From positions 1 to 55,165 of the forward strand of contig NZ_JAKZLF010000034.1 in NCBI RefSeq assembly GCF_022808855.1: a stretch of DNA of 55,165 nucleotides, read 5' to 3'. The DNA is from Anaeromyxobacter soli. Its GTDB lineage: Bacteria; Myxococcota; Myxococcia; Myxococcales; Anaeromyxobacteraceae. Shown one piece after another: positions 1 through 7,126 of the stretch. Every line of letters starts with the position of its first letter. The first letter of the stretch is position 1. The translations under genes and the position numbers were made by a program. The notes under the pieces were generated by a model. The model saw only the letters and a program-made list of their open reading frames with translations. It was not told where the DNA came from and searched no databases.

Positions 1-159
1 GGCGAGGGCGCGCCGGGCGGCGATCTCGGCGGCCGCTCCATCGCCGTCCGCCTGCGCCTGCGCGGCCTCCGAGATGCCGGAGAGCCAGTCGCACAGCGGC
101 TCCCGCGCGGCGGCCCGGGCCGACCCAACCCAAAGTAAAGCAAGCAACGCAAAACCCAC
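1..159 (-). CDS. Partial exported protein, N-terminal part only
   Basis: This is the start of a minus-strand gene that runs off the left edge of the window. The frame is open for 53 codons. From a GTG at 159 it begins with a short basic start, a hydrophobic stretch (GFALLALLWVG) and a small-residue cleavage site (ARA-A), which is a typical Sec signal peptide. The mature part that can be seen is Ala-rich with a Cys at about residue 25. No domain can be recognised from so little sequence. No strong ribosome binding site precedes the GTG, so the exact start is uncertain. It points away from the small gene at 434. Confidence 0.5.
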   Translation of the reverse strand, partial: MGFALLALLWVGSARAAAREPLCDWLSGISEAAQAQADGDGAAAEIAARRALA

Positions 160-189
160 GCGGACGTAAGCCCCGGCGCGTGCAAATCT

Positions 190-209
190 TTCCTGATCGC
201 GCTCAGGAA
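190..209. repeat. Perfect 7-bp inverted repeat with 6-nt loop
   Basis: TTCCTGA and TCAGGAA flank TCGCGC. The repeat lies about 30 bp upstream of the minus-strand exported protein and upstream of the small gene at 434. It could be an operator or a small RNA hairpin. No T-tract follows it on either strand. Confidence 0.4.
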
Positions 210-235
210 TGGGTTCACTCGGCGTCCGGTGGGGC

Positions 236-265
236 TTGACTCGCTGCATCGAGCGGCGCCATATA
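236..265 (+). promoter_or_regulatory. Possible sigma-70 promoter of the four-cysteine protein
   Basis: A TTGACT element at 236-241 is followed after 18 nt by CATATA at 260-265 in an AT-richer patch. The -10 match is weak, and the leader to the gene at 434 would be about 160 nt. Confidence 0.3.
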
Positions 266-433
266 GCGCGCGCGCCCGGCCCCTGTCGATGAGGGGCTCG
301 CGCGAGCCACGGCGCTTGCACCGGCGCCGGGTCGTACGCCGGTTCTCGAGGGGGGACCGGGACGATCGGACGGGGGAGAGCTGCGCCTTCGCGCGGCTTG
401 GAGGGATGGCCCGGCCATCCAGAGGAGTCCATC

Positions 434-658
434 GTGCTCGACAAGCCTTGCCCCACCGAGCTCACCGCTCCGATCAACCCCGACCGTGGTGTCGAGGGTC
501 ACCGCAACCTCTTCTGCAACTACTACGACGCCTGTCTCGACGAGGCCGTGAAGCAGGGCTGGAACAGCTGGACCTGCACCCGCTGCCCCCTCCACGCCCT
601 GCAGCCCGAGGTCGAGGGGGGACTCGAGAGCTACGCCACCCAGCGGAGGCTCGTCTAG
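434..658 (+). CDS. Small four-cysteine protein (74 aa), function unknown
   Basis: A short soluble protein with no signal peptide or membrane segment. Its centre carries four cysteines in the arrangement C-x5-C, about 14 residues, then C-x2-C (CNYYDAC ... WTCTRC), which suggests a small metal-binding, probably zinc, fold. I recall similar aromatic-rich mini-proteins with a W-x-C-x2-C end in Deltaproteobacteria, but no function is known to me. The GTG start at 434 is chosen because AGGAG at 423-427 sits 6 nt before it. An upstream ATG at 398 in the same frame has no comparable site. The gene stands alone between two minus-strand genes. Confidence 0.7.
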   Translation: MLDKPCPTELTAPINPDRGVEGHRNLFCNYYDACLDEAVKQGWNSWTCTRCPLHALQPEVEGGLESYATQRRLV

Positions 659-725
659 CCCCGCCGGACGCACACGGCAGCCCCGGCCGACCCGGGCGCG
701 CGCGACGGGCGCCGCATCGAGCGCT

Positions 726-2330
726 TCAGTCCGTGTAGATCACCGCGATCCAGAGCCGCCGCGCGCCGTAGCGCCGGCTGTCCCCCGTCGCCACGCCGAC
801 CCCCACGCGATGGAAGCGCGGGTCGGGCAGGTTGCGCGAGCGGATCGTCTCCGCCGGGGCGCTCGCCACGAACACGTCCACCGCCGAGAGGGCCCGGCCG
901 GCGAGCGCCCGCGCGCCGAGGTCGCCTGCCTCGGGCGAGTCCGCGCGCCGCATCGTCTCGGCGGCCTCGCGCGCCAGGGCGTCGAGCGCGGGATCCCCGA
1001 GGAGCGGCGGGCGCCCGAGCCGGGCGCGCTCGCGCCAGAGCGCCTCGCGGACGCGCGCGTCGGGGAGGAGCGCGCTCTCCCCGCCGTCGTCGGGCGGCTG
1101 CACGAGGATTTCGGTGACGTAGACGGCGGGCGCGCCGGAGCGGAGCGTGCCGTGCGCGAGGCCCACGCCCACGAGCGTCGCCGGCGCGAGGAGGTTCGCG
1201 AGGTGCGCCGGGCTCTCCTCGATCTTGGCGTGCGCCAGGAGCGCGCGCGGCGCCTGGGCGACGTTCTCGTACGCGAAGCGGTACGCCACCCCGGCGTGCC
1301 GGAGCCGATCGCCGACCTCGCCCGAGCCCGGGAGGACGTGCGCCACCGTCGCCGCGTCGCGCATCGCGGCGCTGTGCCGGCGAGCCACCGCGGCGAGCTC
1401 CGCCGAGGCCGCGACCGGCGGCAGGCCGCGACGGCGGCGCGTCGCGTTGATCGCGCGGACGATCGCCGCCTCCGCGGCGGCAGGGTCCCCGGGATCGGCG
1501 GCCGCGCGCGCGGGGCCTTCCGGCGCCTCGACCGTGGCGCCGCCCGCCGCGACGGTCAGGATCGCGGCGACCTCGGGCCCGCGCGGGCCCTCGCCGACGA
1601 CCTCCACCGTGTACCGCCCGCGCTCAGGGAAGGAGAGCCGCGCTCGAAAGCCGCTCCCGCGCGCCTCGGTGTCCACCTCGCGCACGTCGCCCGCCGGGAG
1701 CGTGACGAACACGCGGGCGGCGCGCAGGCCGCGCGCGAGCCTGCCGGAGAGCACCGCCGAGGTGCCCGCGGACACCTCGCGCGGGAACGGCTCGAGCCCG
1801 ACCTTGCGCTGGGCCGCGAGCACGAACGCGTGGAGCACGCCGTCGCGCTCGACGGCCCCGGCCCCGACGTGGCTCGCCGTCGAGCCGGGCAGGAGGCGCG
1901 CCAGCGCGTCGGCGGCGTCCTCGGGGCGGGCGCGCAGCGCGTACACGGAAGGTGACGGGTCGAAGGAGAGAGCGCGCGCGAGCGCCGCGCGCGAGGCCGG
2001 CCCGGAGCGCGCCTCCGGATCGCCCGCCGCGGCTCGGGCCGCGAGCTCTCGCGCCGCGAGCGAGAGCGCCCCGGAGGACTGCGCGCCGCCCAGGCGCGCG
2101 CGCGCGACCTCGAGGAGCCGCTGCTCGACGGGGGCGAGCGCCGTCTCCGGCTCGGGGCCGTAGCTCCCCTGCGCGGGCGCCGCCGTGCGCGGCGGCGCAG
2201 CTTCGGACGAACGTGGGGCGGGAGCGGAGGCGCCAGGAGAACGCGGCGAGGCGCACCCCTGGAGGAGAGCCGCGACCGAGCACGCGAGCGCGGCGAGCGT
2301 CCGGGCGCGCGTCGGCGCTCCCGTGCGCAT
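726..2330 (-). CDS. CAP/SCP-domain lipoprotein (534 aa)
   Basis: Predicted exported lipoprotein. The N-terminus has a hydrophobic signal ending in LLQGC, a lipobox-like site, followed by a Pro/Ala/Ser-rich linker. The C-terminal part from about residue 270 resembles a CAP (SCP/PR-1-like) domain: a region starting with IVRAINATRRRRGLPP is followed by an ARRHSAAMRD helix, a HVLPGSGEVGDRLR segment and YENVAQA, all typical of bacterial CAP proteins. A second, degenerate copy may follow at about residues 420-530 (LLPDARVREALWRERARLG). CAP domains bind lipids or act as peptidases; which applies here is unknown. The start codon overlaps the stop of the upstream DciA-like gene by one base (TGATG), so the two are probably translationally coupled. 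Confidence 0.75.
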   Translation of the reverse strand: MRTGAPTRARTLAALACSVAALLQGCASPRSPGASAPAPRSSEAAPPRTAAPAQGSYGPEPETALAPVEQRLLEVARARLGGAQSSGALSLAARELAARAAAGDPEARSGPASRAALARALSFDPSPSVYALRARPEDAADALARLLPGSTASHVGAGAVERDGVLHAFVLAAQRKVGLEPFPREVSAGTSAVLSGRLARGLRAARVFVTLPAGDVREVDTEARGSGFRARLSFPERGRYTVEVVGEGPRGPEVAAILTVAAGGATVEAPEGPARAAADPGDPAAAEAAIVRAINATRRRRGLPPVAASAELAAVARRHSAAMRDAATVAHVLPGSGEVGDRLRHAGVAYRFAYENVAQAPRALLAHAKIEESPAHLANLLAPATLVGVGLAHGTLRSGAPAVYVTEILVQPPDDGGESALLPDARVREALWRERARLGRPPLLGDPALDALAREAAETMRRADSPEAGDLGARALAGRALSAVDVFVASAPAETIRSRNLPDPRFHRVGVGVATGDSRRYGARRLWIAVIYTD

Positions 2331-2626
2331 CAGGGCTCCGGGGCCACGCGCACCTCGAGCCCGCGCGCGACGGCGCGACCGAGGCGAGCGTTCACGCGCT
2401 CGCACAGCGGCCTCTCGAGGGCGACGAGCTGAGCCGCCCACTCCTCCGAGCGAACGAGCACGAGGAGGCGGCCGTCGCGCAGCAGGCCTCGCATCGAGAC
2501 CTCGCGCGCGAGGCGCGGTCCGCAGGCATCGGCGAAGGCGGTGATGAGCGCTGCCCCTTCCGCGGCGGGCCAGTGCGCGAACGCATCGGCGAGCACGGCA
2601 GCGACGGTTCGGCGGCGGCCTCTCAC
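2330..2626 (-). CDS. DUF721/DciA-like protein (98 aa)
   Basis: A small basic protein that matches the DUF721 pattern: an N-terminal amphipathic helix, GPRLAREVSMRGLLRDGRL, then a SEEWAAQL segment and an RVNARLG helix leading to a strand ending in VRVAP. DUF721 includes DciA, which helps load the replicative helicase DnaB in most bacteria that lack DnaC. At 98 residues it holds little beyond that core, so a DciA role is an inference from the family. It is read in the same direction as the CAP lipoprotein and its stop overlaps that gene's start. Confidence 0.65.
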   Translation of the reverse strand: MRGRRRTVAAVLADAFAHWPAAEGAALITAFADACGPRLAREVSMRGLLRDGRLLVLVRSEEWAAQLVALERPLCERVNARLGRAVARGLEVRVAPEP

Positions 2627-2757
2627 GGGGGTGGCAACCTACGGTCAGCGCGCGACATGCGTCAAGCAGCCGCGCCGTGGCGCACGTCTGCGGCAACGGG
2701 TCGCGGCCGGCGCCGCACGCGTTCGGGTGTGGTAGTTTCGCCTGGAGGTATCGGCTG

Positions 2758-4134
2758 ATGCGCGTGCCGCAGTCCCAGATGGCGACCGTGGAAGCACCCG
2801 CGACCCCCCCCGTCCTACAGCACGCGACGCCGCACGGCGAGACGCGCGTCGGGCGCGCGCGGCTGAACCTCTCCTGGATCGTCCAGCTCCACTGGTGGGC
2901 GATCCTCGGCCAGGTCGTGATCGTGGTCGGCGCCTCGTCGTGGACGCACATCGGCGTCCCCCTCGTGCCGCTCGTCGCGATGCTCGTGCTCGAGGTCGGC
3001 GGCAACCTCGCGCTCCGCGCGTGGGCGCAGCACGCCAGCCCGAACGCCACGAGCGCGAGCGTCGCGGCCGTCATGTTCCTCGACGCCGCGGTGCTCACCG
3101 TCCTCCTGGATCTCACCGGCGGCGCCTCGAACCCGTTCTCGACGCTCTACCTCGTGAACGTCGCGCTCGGGGCGGTCCTCCTGCCGCCGCGCTGGTCCTG
3201 GACGCTGATGGTGGCGAGCCTCGCGGGGTTCGCGTCGCTCTATTTTCACGAAGAGGCGACCTCGCCGGCGCACCACATCCGCACGCACATGGACCCGGCG
3301 CAGATGATGGACTCGCACCTGCGCGGCATGTGGGTCGCGTTCGCGATCGCGTCGGTGTTCATCGTGTTCTTCGTCCAGCGCGTCTCGCGTGCGCTCGCCG
3401 CGCGCGAGCGGGAGCTGCAGCAGGCGCGGGCGCTCGTGGATCGGCGCGAGAAGCTGGCCTCGCTCGCGACGCTCGCCGCGGGCGCGGCGCACGAGCTCTC
3501 CACGCCGCTCTCCACGATCGCGGTCGTGGCGAAGGAGCTGCAGCGCTCGCTGCCCGAGGACGTGCCCGCCGAGGTGCGCGGCGACCTCCAGCTCGTCCGC
3601 GAGCAGGTGGGGCGCTGCCGCGACATCCTCGATCGCATGTCCGCCAACGCGGGCGAGCACGCCGGAGAGCCGCTCGCGCCGATGAGCGTGCGCGTCTGGG
3701 TGGAGACCGCGCTCGACGGGCTTCCGGCGCGAGAGCGCGTCGAGCTCGCGCCCGAGGAGGGCTCGCTCGACGCGTGCCTCGTCGGGCCGCCGCGCGCGCT
3801 CGGCGACGCGCTCCGGGGCCTGCTCAAGAACGGTATCCAGGCCTCGCCTCCGGACGAGCGCGTGACGCTGCGGCTCGCGGCGACGGAGGGCTGGGTTCGC
3901 GCGCGGGTGGTGGACCGCGGGCGCGGCATGACGACCGACGTGCTCCGGCGCGTCGGCGAGCCGTTCTTCACCACCAAGAGTCCGGGGGAGGGCATGGGGC
4001 TCGGGCTGTTCCTCACCCGGGCCCTCGTCGAGCAGCTGGGGGGAAGCTTTCAAATCACCTCGCGCCCCGGAGTCGGGACCGAGGCCTGCATCGATCTGCC
4101 GGCGGCGGAGGCCGCCGAGAGGAGCGGCACATGA
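2758..4134 (+). CDS. regB: RegB/PrrB-type redox sensor histidine kinase
   Basis: A membrane histidine kinase of about 458 residues. The N-terminal half has roughly six hydrophobic segments and contains GGASNPF at residues 121-127, the heptapeptide associated with quinone sensing in RegB, PrrB and ActS. The H-box HELSTPLSTI has the phosphorylated His at residue 245. GRCRDIL follows with Cys287, at the place of the redox-active cysteine of RegB. N- and G-box motifs (KNGIQAS, DRGRGM, GMGLGLFLT) complete the ATPase domain. In alphaproteobacteria the family controls respiration, photosynthesis and carbon or nitrogen fixation genes in response to redox state. GGAGG at 2744-2748 supports the ATG at 2758. 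The stop overlaps the response regulator start (ATGA). Confidence 0.88.
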   Translation: MRVPQSQMATVEAPATPPVLQHATPHGETRVGRARLNLSWIVQLHWWAILGQVVIVVGASSWTHIGVPLVPLVAMLVLEVGGNLALRAWAQHASPNATSASVAAVMFLDAAVLTVLLDLTGGASNPFSTLYLVNVALGAVLLPPRWSWTLMVASLAGFASLYFHEEATSPAHHIRTHMDPAQMMDSHLRGMWVAFAIASVFIVFFVQRVSRALAARERELQQARALVDRREKLASLATLAAGAAHELSTPLSTIAVVAKELQRSLPEDVPAEVRGDLQLVREQVGRCRDILDRMSANAGEHAGEPLAPMSVRVWVETALDGLPARERVELAPEEGSLDACLVGPPRALGDALRGLLKNGIQASPPDERVTLRLAATEGWVRARVVDRGRGMTTDVLRRVGEPFFTTKSPGEGMGLGLFLTRALVEQLGGSFQITSRPGVGTEACIDLPAAEAAERSGT

Positions 4135-4682
4135 ACATCGAAGGGACGACGCACGAGACGCTGCCGAGCATCCTGCTCGTGGACGACGACGAGGTCCTGC
4201 GCGAACGCCTGGCGACGGCCATCCGCGCCCGCGGCTACGAGGTCCGCACCGCCGGGAGCGCCGACGAGGCGCTGCGCGAGGCGGCGAAGGAGTCGCCGGA
4301 GATGGCCGTCCTCGACCTGCGCATGCCGGGCGGAGGCGGGCTCGATCTGCTGAAGGAGCTGCGCCGGCACGATCCCGCGACCCGCGTGCTCATGCTCACC
4401 GGCTACGGCAGCATCTCCACGGCGGTGGAGGCGGTCCGCGAGGGAGCCGTCGGGTATCTCCCGAAGCCGGCCGACGCCGACGAGATCCTTGCCGCGCTGA
4501 ACGGCACGAACACCGCGAAGCAGTCCGGCGTCGAGACGCCCTCGCTCGCGCGCGCCGAGTGGGAGCACATCCAGCGCGTGCTCACCGACTGCGGCGGCAA
4601 CATCTCCGAGGCCGCACGGCGGCTCGGGATCCACCGGCGCTCGCTGCAGCGGAAGCTGCACAAGTATCCGCCCTCGCGCTGA
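4131..4682 (+). CDS. regA: RegA/PrrA/ActR-type response regulator
   Basis: A 183-residue response regulator. The receiver domain has the acidic pair (VDDDE), the phosphoacceptor Asp62 in AVLDLRMPG, the Thr in MLTGYG and the Lys in LPKPAD. A linker leads to a short Fis-type helix-turn-helix, GGNISEAARRLGIHRRSLQ followed by RKL, which is the distinctive RegA/PrrA/ActR output domain. It overlaps regB by four bases (ATGA), so the two are co-translated as a redox-responsive pair. The target genes cannot be read from this window, although icd-mdh-sucCD downstream is a plausible type of target. Confidence 0.9.
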   Translation: MNIEGTTHETLPSILLVDDDEVLRERLATAIRARGYEVRTAGSADEALREAAKESPEMAVLDLRMPGGGGLDLLKELRRHDPATRVLMLTGYGSISTAVEAVREGAVGYLPKPADADEILAALNGTNTAKQSGVETPSLARAEWEHIQRVLTDCGGNISEAARRLGIHRRSLQRKLHKYPPSR

Positions 4683-4879
4683 TCCGAGCGCTCGCACGGG
4701 CGGCGTGCTGGACGGGGTACCGCCGGCACGTCGCTCGCCGCTCCGCCGGCCCTGGAGGGGCGTCCCTGGGCGCCGCGCCGCCCGTGGACGCCCTGAATCC
4801 TTTCGCAGACCGGCGGGTCCAATCTTTCGTGTGGCGCCGAGGGCCGATGGACGGCGGGGGGCGCTGAAAGGGATTGGAG

Positions 4880-5275
4880 ATGGGGAACACGACGGTCGAG
4901 ATCACCGGCAAGAACTTCAAGGAGACGGTCGAGAAGGACGGCATCGTCCTCATCGACTGGTGGGCGCCCTGGTGCGGGCCGTGCCGGGTGTTCGGACCGA
5001 CGTACGAGAAGGTCGCGGGGAAGCACCCGGACATCACCTTCGGCAAGGTGAACACCGAGGTCGAGCAGGAGCTGGCCGGTGCGTTCGACATCCGCTCCAT
5101 CCCCACGCTCATGATCCTGCGGGACAAGGTGCTCCTGTTCTCCCAGCCGGGCGCGCTGCCGGAGGCCGCCCTCGAGGATCTCATCCGCCAGGTCCGGACG
5201 CTCGACATGGAGAAGGTCCGCGCCGAGATCGCCGCGCAGGAGCGCGACGGCGCCGCGAAGCGCGCGTCCATCTAA
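4880..5275 (+). CDS. trxA: Thioredoxin (131 aa)
   Basis: A cytoplasmic thioredoxin with the catalytic motif WCGPC (Cys32 and Cys35) in an APWCGPCR context and the cis-proline loop IPTLMI. It reduces protein disulfides using electrons from thioredoxin reductase and probably serves the class II ribonucleotide reductase encoded nearby. The domain is followed by about 20 extra charged residues (LDMEKVRAEIAAQERDG) not found in the shortest thioredoxins. The ATG at 4880 is preceded by AAAGGG about 8 nt away. A TTG two codons upstream is less likely because it would sit inside that spacing. Confidence 0.9.
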   Translation: MGNTTVEITGKNFKETVEKDGIVLIDWWAPWCGPCRVFGPTYEKVAGKHPDITFGKVNTEVEQELAGAFDIRSIPTLMILRDKVLLFSQPGALPEAALEDLIRQVRTLDMEKVRAEIAAQERDGAAKRASI

Positions 5276-5345
5276 CGGGGGGCTGCGCCCCCCGCCCCGC
5301 CGAGCGAAGCTCGTCGGGGCCCCGCCCCCGCTCGCCGGGTCCCGT
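5276..5345. repeat. GC-rich palindromic intergenic repeat, copy 1
   Basis: Directly after the thioredoxin stop lies a G6-CTGCG-C6 hairpin, followed by a pattern shared with the repeats at 26294-26525: CCCCGCCGA, a short arm, TCGTCGGGGCCCC, CCCC, GCTCG, CGGG and CCCGTG. A shorter version follows the stop at 37241. A REP-like family is the simplest reading. Copy 1 may also help end transcription of the thioredoxin gene. Confidence 0.55.
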
Positions 5346-5422
5346 GCGCCGCCGCGAGCGGCTTCGCCGCTTCCGCGGCGTCGCCCCGGCGGCTCGCTTC
5401 GCGCGCGCAGGTGCGACACAGC

Positions 5423-5456
5423 AAAAGGGCGGGCGCCCCTGCGGCCGCCCGCCCTT
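5423..5456 (-). terminator. Rho-independent terminator of the 5478-6224 gene
   Basis: An 11-bp perfect stem (AAGGGCGGGCG at 5425-5435 against 5446-5456) with a 10-nt loop. Read on the minus strand it comes just after the stop of the low-complexity exported protein and ends in TTTT. Confidence 0.75.
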
Positions 5457-5477
5457 CGTTCATCCTGCCGGGATTAG

Positions 5478-6224
5478 CTAGTAGCCCTTGCTCGGGGGCG
5501 GAGTGGTGCCGCTCGAGCCGGAGCCCGTCGTGCCCGAGTCCGACGGAGGCCGCGTCGTGCCCGTTCCCGTGTCCGAGGGCGGCGTGGTCGTCGTGCCCGT
5601 GCCGGTGCCCGTGCCCGTGCTGGTGTCCGAGGGCGGCGTGGTCGTCGTCGTGCCCGTGCCAGTACCCGTGCCCATGCCGGTGCCGGTGCCCATCGACCCG
5701 GCGGTCATCACGTCGATGCGGTTCACCTGCAGCGTGTCGCCCGAGCCGGAGAAGCTGGCGCGGACCTGGTCGCCTTCCTTGATGTCGCTGAGGGAGGCGC
5801 GCTGCCCGTCCTTCATCACGCGCGTGCTGTCGCTCACCTTCAGCTTCTTGTCGCTGTTCGCGAGCGTGAGCTCCTTCGTGTCACGGTCGAACTTCTCGAC
5901 CTTGCCCGTGAGCTCGTTCTTGCTCATGGACGTGTCGCTGGCAGAGGCGCTGGAGCCGGTGCCCATGTCGGTCGCCGTGCTGCTGGACCCCGTGCCCGTG
6001 CCCATGGTCGAGCCGCTCTGTGACGAGCCGCTCTGTGACGAGCCACTCTGGGACGACGTGGTGCCGCTCTGAGACGACGTCGAGCCGCCCATCCTGTCGT
6101 CGCTCGACTGGCCGCTGGTCGTGGAGCCGGCCGTCGAGCCCGACTGCGCGTGCGCGGGGATGCCCGCGACGAGAAGGCCTGCGACGCCGATACCGGCCAC
6201 GGTTCCCCATCCAAGACGCTTCAT
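5478..6224 (-). CDS. Exported low-complexity protein with DUF5666-like core
   Basis: A 248-residue secreted or periplasmic protein. Residues 1-26 form a signal peptide ending in PAHA. Residues 27 to about 102 are a Ser/Gly/Thr/Gln tract containing SQSGS pentapeptides, three of them encoded by a 15-bp tandem repeat at 6011-6055. Residues from about 103 to 172 form the only globular part (LTGKVEKFDRDTKELTLAN ... IKEGDQVRASFSGSGD), a small beta-barrel pattern like DUF5666. The C-terminal tail is Gly-Thr repeats broken by PPSDT units. The function is unknown; surface or envelope stress roles are guesses. GGGAGGG precedes the ATG at 6224. It is divergent from imuA. Confidence 0.8.
   Translation of the reverse strand: MKRLGWGTVAGIGVAGLLVAGIPAHAQSGSTAGSTTSGQSSDDRMGGSTSSQSGTTSSQSGSSQSGSSQSGSTMGTGTGSSSTATDMGTGSSASASDTSMSKNELTGKVEKFDRDTKELTLANSDKKLKVSDSTRVMKDGQRASLSDIKEGDQVRASFSGSGDTLQVNRIDVMTAGSMGTGTGMGTGTGTGTTTTTPPSDTSTGTGTGTGTTTTPPSDTGTGTTRPPSDSGTTGSGSSGTTPPPSKGY
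6011..6055. repeat. Three tandem 15-bp repeats within the exported protein gene
   Basis: The unit AGCCGCTCTGTGACG occurs twice exactly and once with two changes. On the coding (minus) strand it encodes SQSGS repeats, so copy number changes would keep the frame. Confidence 0.8.
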
Positions 6225-6342
6225 TCCAATACCCTCCCTGCTCCGAATGACGGAGCCCGGCCGAACTGCCGTGGCTCTCTGGTGTGCGCATAGGGTGAGC
6301 ATCACGTCCCCGCGTGTCAGAGCGAGTTGCTACGCCTTGCGA

Positions 6343-6359
6343 CCTGAACGCGTGAGCAG
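6343..6359 (-). promoter_or_regulatory. LexA-box candidate in the imuA promoter
   Basis: Read on the minus strand the site is CTGCTCACGCGTTCAGG. It agrees with the Myxococcus xanthus LexA box as I recall it, CTRHAMRYBYGTTCAGS, at 16 of 17 positions. It sits 29 bp before the chosen imuA start, where a repressor would block the promoter. This fits the known LexA control of imuA-imuB-dnaE2 cassettes. Confidence 0.65.
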
Positions 6360-6388
6360 TTATGTTCCTGGGCGGAGGCAGCGGCGGC

Positions 6389-7126
6389 ATGTCGGCGGGT
6401 GCGGAGCGTCATCAGCTGGTAGAGCGGCTCCGCGACGAGATCCGTCGTATCGAGCGGCGCCCCGCTCGGCGGGCGGGTGCGCTCGCGTGCGGTCGCCCCG
6501 AGATCGACGCGCTCCTGCCCGAGGGCGGCTTTCGCCGCGGAGCGCTCACGGAGCTGGCGGGCGGGCGGGCGAGCGGGAAGACCGCGATCGCGCTGGCGCT
6601 CTTCGCGGCGCTGGGACCGGGAGACCTCGCCGCCTACGTCGATGGCCGAGGCGAGCTGTATCCGCCGGCGGCCGCGGCGCTCGGGGTCGACCTCGCGCGC
6701 CTGCTCGTCGTGCGGCCCCCGCCGCGCACGTCCGCCGAGGGGCCGGCGCGCGACCCCGCGCTCGTCGCGCTGTGGGCCGCGGAGGCGCTCCTCGCCTCGG
6801 GCGCGTTCGCGGCCGTGGCGGTCGACGTGCCCGTCGCGCGCGCGGTGCGCGGGGCGGACGCGGCCGCGCGCCGCCTCCAGGCGGCCGCCGAGAAAGGCGG
6901 GGCGGTGGGGCTGTGGCTCGCTGCGGTCGGCGGGACGGCGCTCCGCGTGCCGGTGGCCGTGCGGCTCGAGCTGACCGCCGAGGACGGACGGATCGTGGGG
7001 CGCCAGCGGCACGCGGCGGACGAGGCAGCGTGGGCGGGCGGCGCGTCGCTCCTCTCGCGCGCCGCCGGGGTGCGCGGATCGTGGCGCCCTCGGGTGGCGG
7101 ACCCGGAGGATGGCGATGCGGCGTGA
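6389..7126 (+). CDS. imuA: ImuA, RecA-like mutasome accessory protein
   Basis: A RecA/SulA-like protein of 245 residues and the first gene of a translesion-synthesis set. A Walker A-like GGRASGKT with Lys64 follows a GALTELAGG strand, as in ImuA. In other bacteria ImuA acts with ImuB and DnaE2 to copy past DNA damage after SOS induction. The ATG at 6389 has GGAGG at 6374-6378. The earlier ATG at 6362 is rejected because it lies 3 bp after the likely LexA box. The reading frame overlaps imuB. Confidence 0.85.
   Translation: MSAGAERHQLVERLRDEIRRIERRPARRAGALACGRPEIDALLPEGGFRRGALTELAGGRASGKTAIALALFAALGPGDLAAYVDGRGELYPPAAAALGVDLARLLVVRPPPRTSAEGPARDPALVALWAAEALLASGAFAAVAVDVPVARAVRGADAAARRLQAAAEKGGAVGLWLAAVGGTALRVPVAVRLELTAEDGRIVGRQRHAADEAAWAGGASLLSRAAGVRGSWRPRVADPEDGDAA

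Noticed and set aside
726-3116. One very long minus-strand frame covering the CAP gene and the start of the kinase
   Set aside because: Only the part from 2330 downward has protein-like sequence. The rest is a shadow of the DciA-like gene and regB on the other frame or strand.
6362-6388. Upstream ATG of imuA as the start
   Set aside because: It lies three bases after the likely LexA box, and only the ATG at 6389 has a GGAGG site.
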